From NCBI RefSeq assembly GCF_011769525.1, contig NZ_CP050440.1, positions 4,961,501-5,025,500 of the forward strand: DNA of 64,000 nt, given 5' to 3'. The notes under the pieces are model-generated. The model worked only from the letters and a program-made list of their open reading frames with translations, made no database searches and was not told the origin of the DNA. Below, one piece after another: positions 59,373 through 64,000 of this stretch; the stretch's first letter is position 1, and every line of letters begins with the position of its first letter. Position numbers and translations under genes: made by a program. The DNA comes from Tolypothrix sp. PCC 7910. GTDB lineage: Bacteria; Cyanobacteriota; Cyanobacteriia; Cyanobacteriales; Nostocaceae.

Positions 59373-60110
59373 TTAAATATTATCTGGATCGATTCCCAAT
59401 TCTCTGAGTTTGGCTGCTAATCGTTCTTTTTGTTGGCGTTCGGCTTGCGTCTGTTGTTGAGCTAGTTCTCGCTGTTGGCGTTCGGTTTGAGCCACTTCCT
59501 CTGCAGTTGGGTAGCGAGTAACAGTTTCGTCATACCAATACAACGCCTCTCGTTGAATTGTCCCAGATGTATAACGCGATCGCCCAATTCCCAATCCAAT
59601 TTCTGCCATCCAAAAAGGTTCGCCTATTTGCAGTTGATATTCGCCATCAATCAACTTATACAGTTCAAAGGGTTGATGTTGGTCGCGTCGCCAGTACTGC
59701 GGATTGTAGATAACGTAGTAAAAGACACCTAATTTAGCATAGATATTGAGCTTATTATCATATTCATCACCAGGCGTTTTGGAAACTACTTCCAAAACCA
59801 ACTTGGGTACTATGTTTTCTTCCTCCCAAACTACATAACTTGAGCGCGATGTATTTGATTTGCGCCGTTGCACTCCTAAGCTCAAAAAACCATCAGGAAC
59901 TACTGGTACTAGATGGCTCACTCCTGTTGTGTGGTAAATACCCATATCCACCCCAAAAAACCAGTCATTCCTGTTTGCCCAAATTGACTCTAGGAGAAAC
60001 AGCAGTAAATTAGGAATAAAATTCTGATCTTCGTTATCCACTGGCGTATCGTCCGAACAAGGCAGTTCAGCGCTGGTAGGCAGAGCATGATATGGTTGAG
60101 ACTTTACCAT
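59373..60110 (-). CDS. Uma2 family endonuclease-like protein (DUF820)
   Basis: 245 residues. PD-(D/E)XK-type fold common in many copies in cyanobacteria: VPDGFLSLGV supplies the Asp, PKLVLEVVSKTPGDEYDNKL the Glu and Lys region, then YAKLGVFYYVIYNP. The last 45 residues are a Gln/Glu-rich coiled coil (TERQQRELAQQQTQAERQQK) ending LRELGIDPDNI, the usual tail. ATG start. The biological role of the family is unsettled; nuclease activity is inferred from the fold. It converges on the NACHT gene with a 74-bp gap. Confidence 0.9.
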   Translation of the reverse strand: MVKSQPYHALPTSAELPCSDDTPVDNEDQNFIPNLLLFLLESIWANRNDWFFGVDMGIYHTTGVSHLVPVVPDGFLSLGVQRRKSNTSRSSYVVWEEENIVPKLVLEVVSKTPGDEYDNKLNIYAKLGVFYYVIYNPQYWRRDQHQPFELYKLIDGEYQLQIGEPFWMAEIGLGIGRSRYTSGTIQREALYWYDETVTRYPTAEEVAQTERQQRELAQQQTQAERQQKERLAAKLRELGIDPDNI

Positions 60111-60417
60111 AGGTCATTAATTATGGTCGTTTGCCCAATAGTTCAATTTTAGGCGATCGCATTTAACTGTATTCAATTTTCCTATTCAATTGTTCTCAAA
60201 ATACCAGCGATGCCGCTATACAATCAACAATAAGTCAGATAGCGGCCATCATTTAGTTCTTTATATTTAATTTTTAATTCCCCTCAGAGGTTTGGCTTAT
60301 TAGGGAATTGCAGAAATTAAATTATCCAATTTTGAGAGCGAAGACAAACTCAGATTCTTTCTCCTCTGCCTCCTCTGCTAACATAGCGATGAGATAATTT
60401 TCTTAGTAGTTCCTTAT
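60111..60417. other. Intergenic region
   Basis: About 300 bases without a gene. CTCCTCTGC repeats at about 60360-60380 and a HIP1-type site near 60155. Confidence 0.5.
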
Positions 60418-61296
60418 TTACTCCCAACGTCCTTCTTCCCAGGCTTTGATAGCGTAAAAAACAGCTGAATAATCATCATTAGCAAATGACATTTTCATTG
60501 CGGAGTGTAAGATTTGCCGCACACCTTTAATACTGCTAACATCCAATTCAACTGTTTTAGCTTCATTGATAAATAAGTCCGTATCTTTCAACAAATGTTT
60601 AGTGGGGAAATTCGGATTTGCAAAATTTCCATCTAACATTCGTGCCAGCTTTTTATCAAAAGTAGGAGCGTAAAGTACACTTTCTCGTAGAATTTCCATG
60701 AATTTCTCTACGTCAATACCCTGGCGCTGCACAAAAGCTAAACTCAACGCAAAACTAGTTGTCAGCGAAGCAATTAATTGATTAAGTGCCAATTTCACAG
60801 ATGCAGCCGCACCTACAGGGCCTACTAACCGAGGTTCCGGGCCAAAATTTTGTAGTAAATTTAAGTAGCGCTGAAATTGATCTTCACGAGCGCCTACCAT
60901 GACAATGAGTTTGCCTGTTTGTGCTTCTGGGATACTACCTAAAACAGGTGCCTCTAGATACTCGCCACCAGCAGCCACTACCGCATCTCGAATTTCTTGG
61001 CTTTCTGTGGGGGTAATTGTCCCCATTTGAATGACGGTGCGTCCTGAGAGAGTCCGCCATGAAGTGTCAGAAAGCAAGACACTATAAATAGCAGCAGCAT
61101 TAGTGAGCATGAGAATTATGCAATCAGCAGCCCGAATTGCATAGCGGGGATGTGTCGCAATTTCTGCACCAGCTGCTTGTAGTGGTGCTAATTTTTCTGG
61201 GGTGCGGTTATAGGCAACTAACTCTATATTTGCAGCTAATAGCCTTTGGGCCATCGGTAGTCCCATTAGTCCAGTTCCCAGAAATGCCACCTTCAT
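60418..61296 (-). CDS. NAD(P)-dependent beta-hydroxyacid dehydrogenase family protein
   Basis: 292 residues, 3-hydroxyisobutyrate dehydrogenase superfamily. The N-terminal Rossmann motif is MKVAFLGTGLMGLPMAQRLL (residues 1 to 20), with NRTPEKL after the second strand suggesting NADPH preference. The substrate-loop segment is EAPVLGSIPEAQTGKLIVMVG (about 115 to 135). The catalytic Lys is near 168 in SVKLALNQL. The all-helical C-terminal domain ends with LLKDTDLFINEAKTVELDV. Candidates include tartronate semialdehyde or glyoxylate/succinic semialdehyde reductase; the substrate cannot be fixed from sequence. ATG start. Confidence 0.9.
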   Translation of the reverse strand: MKVAFLGTGLMGLPMAQRLLAANIELVAYNRTPEKLAPLQAAGAEIATHPRYAIRAADCIILMLTNAAAIYSVLLSDTSWRTLSGRTVIQMGTITPTESQEIRDAVVAAGGEYLEAPVLGSIPEAQTGKLIVMVGAREDQFQRYLNLLQNFGPEPRLVGPVGAAASVKLALNQLIASLTTSFALSLAFVQRQGIDVEKFMEILRESVLYAPTFDKKLARMLDGNFANPNFPTKHLLKDTDLFINEAKTVELDVSSIKGVRQILHSAMKMSFANDDYSAVFYAIKAWEEGRWE

Positions 61297-61357
61297 TGTT
61301 TACGTTCCTTTGGTACAGCGATCGCGTTTCCATTATCAGTTAATAGTTAACAGCTAA

Positions 61358-61397
61358 CAGTTACCAGTTAACAGTGTTGACTGATAACTGGTAACTG
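61358..61397. repeat. TTAACAG/ACTGGTAAC repeat forming a hairpin
   Basis: 13-bp perfect arms (61358-61370 and 61385-61397) built from short TTAACAG-type units. It lies just downstream of the 31-residue ORF and could end its transcript. Confidence 0.6.
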
Positions 61398-61421
61398 AAT
61401 GCTGATTCCCGGATATGGTGA

Positions 61422-61517
61422 TTAGCCACCTGCGGCAAAAGTTGCCATAATCACAACCGACAGTAAAATACCGGGAGTCAGTAGTGTTATTAGCATTAAC
61501 AAGTCATGAGTACTCAT
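61422..61517 (-). CDS. 31-residue single-helix membrane protein
   Basis: A short minus-strand frame starting ATG with AGGA about ten bases upstream. It begins MSTHDLLMLITLLTPGI and ends VVIMATFAAGG. Residues 5 to 28 form one hydrophobic helix with a central Pro-Gly. Size and topology match the many tiny subunits of thylakoid complexes (photosystems, cytochrome b6f, NDH-1), but I cannot match it to a named one (not PsaM, PetN or PsbX by sequence). The start codon lies in a 12-bp palindrome (ATGAGTACTCAT). Its regular hydrophobic pattern, ribosome site and flanking hairpin make a real gene likely. Confidence 0.65.
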   Translation of the reverse strand: MSTHDLLMLITLLTPGILLSVVIMATFAAGG

Positions 61518-61643
61518 AATTTTTAATTCCTGATGCTTTAGTTCTCACTGTAACAGTGTTACTTAGTCTCTGAAGACTAGTACGGCATTACATAGAGTTT
61601 TAAGTTTTCAACTAGGGTGACGGTGGTGAGTCAAGAGTTGGAG

Positions 61644-61670
61644 AGACGCGATGAATCGCGTCTGTACAAG
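61644..61670. repeat. Dispersed palindromic repeat, copy 2
   Basis: AGACGCGAT-GA-ATCGCGTCT followed by GTACAAG, the inverse orientation of the copy at 12804-12830 with one changed base in 27. Confidence 0.85.
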
Positions 61671-61733
61671 AGTCAAAATTTATTTGTTTACTTCTCTTCT
61701 CCCATTACCCATTACCCATTCCCCAACCTACTT

Positions 61734-62960
61734 TCACTCTGGCACAGTTAATCCTTTAAGTGATTGCGAGATAGCTTTGTCTTTGAATCCTTTGCTTTGA
61801 ACTAAGACACCAAAGCCACCTAGTCCTAAAGGGTTAAGAAGTTCGTGTAGAGATTCTCGCCGCCGCAACAATTGTGAAATAGATTGTTCTTGATGAGAAA
61901 GGGCAGCTATGCGAGTGCCCAACCCTAAAGCCATCAAAAATAATCCTTGCTGGGTAAAACCAACTTTTTCTAAACCACAGCGATCGCCCCATCGCTCCAA
62001 AGCAGTAAAATCAACGTGAGCTGTGATGTCTTGCTGCCCGATGTTGACATAAGGGTTGTCATGGTGGCGATGTTGATAATAGCACTGTAACGTTCCTTGC
62101 GATCGCCTGGGGTTATAGTAACGACTAGCGGGGTAGCCATAATCAATTGTTAACACATAGCCACACTGCAAGCGGTCTGCCACTATACTCAACCAATCTA
62201 GAGCAGCTAAATTAATCTCACTACGGTAGCCATCTGTATAAGCACCTTGGGTAATTTCGATTCCCACTAAATCGAAATATTCTGCTAACCGAGGCGTAGA
62301 AGGTTCCCCTGAAATTTCCACAAATGATGATGGAAAAGATAGGTTAGCAGCCGCAGATGAGAAAGTTGGTAGAGGTGAAAAATCAATATCTCCCTCTCCC
62401 CTGGTTGTCACATAAATTTCTCGCAGTTCCCCTACTTCTAGGATAAACTGATGCACTGGCAATGCATCCACCAATTCATTAGAAAAAAAACAACCTGTAA
62501 TGGAATTTGGTGTTATTTCTTCTAAATCACACCACTGTACAGAGAAATCTTGTAAAGTTTGCTGCTGTTCTTGCTTGAGTGATGGCGATTTCTCCACAAT
62601 GATATATTCCAGGGCGGCAAAAAAGTTGGGATAGTTCTGCTGACAGTAATTCAGGATATGTGACGCTAATAGTCCTTGTCCTGCTCCCATTTCTACCAGA
62701 GAAAAGGTATCAGGTTGCCCTAAAATTTCCCACATTTGCAGAAATTGTTCTGCTAGTAATTCCCCGAAGTCATTGCCAAGATGGACAGAAGTAAAAAAAT
62801 CACCACCCTCAAACCCAATTTTGACTGCATTGCTGGAATAATAACCATGTTCAGGATGATATAACACCATATCCATGTATTCAGCAAAAGTAATTCGCCG
62901 TTGGGGACTAGTTTGAATAAGATTGGCAATAGCTTTACAAAGTGCGGGATTGGAATCCAT
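61734..62960 (-). CDS. Class I SAM-dependent methyltransferase, MidA/NDUFAF7 family
   Basis: 408 residues. Family start ITFAEYMDMVLYHPEHGYYSS, then GGDFFTSVHLGNDFGELLAEQFLQMW and the SAM motif LVEMGAGQGLLASHIL (about 87 to 102). Later segments are FFSNELVDALPVHQF and LTIDYGYPASRYYNPRRSQGTLQCYYQHRHHDNPY, all characteristic. The mitochondrial relative methylates an arginine of a complex I subunit during assembly, so a role in NDH-1 maturation is an attractive but untested inference in a cyanobacterium. ATG start, no operon partner. Confidence 0.9.
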   Translation of the reverse strand: MDSNPALCKAIANLIQTSPQRRITFAEYMDMVLYHPEHGYYSSNAVKIGFEGGDFFTSVHLGNDFGELLAEQFLQMWEILGQPDTFSLVEMGAGQGLLASHILNYCQQNYPNFFAALEYIIVEKSPSLKQEQQQTLQDFSVQWCDLEEITPNSITGCFFSNELVDALPVHQFILEVGELREIYVTTRGEGDIDFSPLPTFSSAAANLSFPSSFVEISGEPSTPRLAEYFDLVGIEITQGAYTDGYRSEINLAALDWLSIVADRLQCGYVLTIDYGYPASRYYNPRRSQGTLQCYYQHRHHDNPYVNIGQQDITAHVDFTALERWGDRCGLEKVGFTQQGLFLMALGLGTRIAALSHQEQSISQLLRRRESLHELLNPLGLGGFGVLVQSKGFKDKAISQSLKGLTVPE

Positions 62961-63309
62961 AAAATTTTGTGTGGAGTGAGTCTATCATTATTAATTTGAT
63001 TATCAATTTTTAATTTAAAACTAACTTTGGCTTTATAGTCTGCAAAGTTTCAGAATTAATTTGAATATACTGATTTAAATTACACTGGATTTCAGGCTAA
63101 TGAAGTCAATGTAGGATGCGTTACTAACGCATCCTACATTTATTGGGAAATTTATCTTTTAGTATTTTCTAGGAACACAACATATTGTGACCTGACAATT
63201 ATCCGTAACTGGTTTTTTCCTTTTCTTTTAAATTAGGAAAGCAAAAGTCAAGATAATTCTACTCAAACTAGTCAAAGATTGGCTATTCTAAATAATATTG
63301 TCATTTTTA
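62961..63309. other. Intergenic region with GTAGGATGCGTTA palindrome
   Basis: About 350 bases without a gene. At 63108-63140 is a palindrome with perfect 16-bp arms (AATGTAGGATGCGTTA) around one C, a type of dispersed repeat known in cyanobacteria. It may serve as terminator for the VOC gene, although 170 bases away. Confidence 0.65.
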
Positions 63310-63699
63310 TTATCCACTGACTAATGACACCAGTACACCATTAATATCGCGGACGCGAGCAACCATTTGTCCAGTAGGTTGGCGTTTTGGCGCATCTAAT
63401 GATTTTGCACCTGCTCCCAATGCTCTCATATAAGCAGTAGCAACATCCGGTGTGATAAATGAGATTTGAATTAAGGAAGGCGCTTGTGTAATATCGTTAG
63501 CATAGAAGCCATTAGGAAATAACGTTTGGGCTTCATTAGTTGAGGAAAAAGCTAGGGTAGTTTCACCAGTTTCAATTTCTGCCCAAGTAACTTGATTCTG
63601 CTCCCGGATGTTGCGACGAACAAGACCAAAGGCTTTTTCGTAAAACTCAACGGTCTTCATCACATCATCTACCCAAATTACTGTATGACCAAATTTCAT
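63310..63699 (-). CDS. VOC family (glyoxalase/dioxygenase-fold) protein
   Basis: 129 residues, one vicinal-oxygen-chelate domain of two beta-alpha-beta-beta-beta units: FGHTVIWVDDVMKTVEFYEKAFGL then LAFSSTNEAQ, and ISFITPDVATAYMRALGAGAKSL then ARVRDINGVLVSLVSG. Candidate metal ligands are His4, Glu45 or Glu48 and the acidic/Asn residues of the last strands, but the usual second His is not obvious. Enzymatic activity and substrate are unknown. ATG start. Divergent from the following lipoprotein gene. Confidence 0.87.
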   Translation of the reverse strand: MKFGHTVIWVDDVMKTVEFYEKAFGLVRRNIREQNQVTWAEIETGETTLAFSSTNEAQTLFPNGFYANDITQAPSLIQISFITPDVATAYMRALGAGAKSLDAPKRQPTGQMVARVRDINGVLVSLVSG

Positions 63700-63740
63700 C
63701 TTTGTTTCTCCTAAATTATAGTTGCTGTAAATGCAAAGAT

Positions 63741-64000
63741 ATGTGGAAAAATCAAAAACTTATACTATTAATACCTTTATTCTTACTGTCTGGATGTTTA
63801 AATTTAAATTTCGGTAAGAACTACAGTAATCAAAATCAACAAAAACCTCCTTTAGAGGTAATAGAAAAGTGGTTGGGTGCGCCTTTACCTACTAATTATT
63901 CAGATTTAAATTATGAAATTATTAGCGATACTCCTGATCCACAAGTAAGAATAGCTGTCAATGTGCCAAAGGAATATTTTCAAACGTTGATTAATCAAAA
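63741..64000 (+). CDS. Lipoprotein, N-terminal part (gene runs off the window)
   Basis: An open frame from the ATG at 63741 to the window end (86 codons). It begins MWKNQKLILLIPLFLLSGC, a type II signal peptide with lipobox LSGC (Cys19), then an Asn/Gln-rich linker, then a folded-looking PPLEVIEKWLGAPLPTNYSD and PDPQVRIAVNVPKEYFQTL. Probably a periplasmic, membrane-anchored lipoprotein. The family cannot be judged from the fragment. It is divergent from the VOC gene with a 41-base gap between starts. Confidence 0.7.
   Translation, partial: MWKNQKLILLIPLFLLSGCLNLNFGKNYSNQNQQKPPLEVIEKWLGAPLPTNYSDLNYEIISDTPDPQVRIAVNVPKEYFQTLINQ

Overview
The window is chromosomal DNA of a cyanobacterium, most likely a filamentous Nostocales species. 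Evidence seen in the sequence: psaC (photosystem I iron-sulfur subunit), a high-light-inducible protein, an Ssl1498-type light-harvesting-like protein, a plastoquinone-pathway UbiA, a 390-residue SigA-type sigma factor, very many HIP1 octamers (GCGATCGC), and many short tandem repeats (CCCAATC, GTAATTG, ATTTGTC and AATTACG units) between genes. No heterocyst gene was recognised, so the order-level call is an inference. No rRNA, CRISPR array, transposase or integrase was found. One tRNA (Lys, anticodon CTT) is present.

Layout. 0-9 kb: a plasmid-type hypothetical gene, ubiA, ppx, an ABC-F ATPase, and a large CyRepA1-type replication/helicase protein that converges on the ABC-F gene. 9-14 kb: small light-related and exported proteins, a PhyH-type dioxygenase, an FAD oxidoreductase, a DUF4864 protein and an exported GDSL hydrolase. 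15-18.5 kb: three same-strand paralogues carrying PRC-barrel and DUF2382 domains (stress-protein type). 19-22 kb: small exported or hypothetical proteins in repeat-rich, gene-poor DNA. 22.9-35 kb: housekeeping and photosynthesis genes (fmt, psaC, glmS, tRNA-Lys, glcD), a histidine-kinase-like protein with degenerate catalytic motifs, and a two-gene unit (GHL10-type glycosidase and membrane protein). 35.5-43.3 kb: two neighbouring signalling genes, a 1902-residue Ser/Thr kinase-AAA-GAF-cyclase and a 620-residue c-heme sensor-cyclase, sharing a near-identical cyclase plus C-terminal module. 43.4-53.3 kb: miaA, gyrB, sigA, hli, a GyrA/ParC-family subunit and a response regulator. 53.5-60.1 kb: an accessory-looking stretch with a TPR protein, a membrane protein, a RES-domain toxin candidate, an MbcA/ParS-like antitoxin candidate, a divergent HTH-NACHT ATPase that ends right after its NTPase module, and a Uma2-family nuclease. 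60.4-64 kb: a beta-hydroxyacid dehydrogenase, a 31-residue membrane protein, a MidA-type methyltransferase, a VOC protein and the start of a lipoprotein.

How parts may work together. The two cyclase genes look like one signalling locus: one senses through a kinase, ATPase and GAF chain, the other through a membrane-anchored c-type heme, and both end in the same output enzyme. The residues at the purine-selecting positions (Glu and Gly) suggest GTP rather than ATP as substrate. The 55.7-59.3 kb part looks like a conflict module: a RES/antitoxin pair whose halves are separated by repeat DNA, back to back with an HTH-NACHT gene across a 200-bp region rich in palindromes and direct repeats. Much of the intergenic space is dispersed repeats, one of which has entered a reading frame (the CyRepA1 gene).
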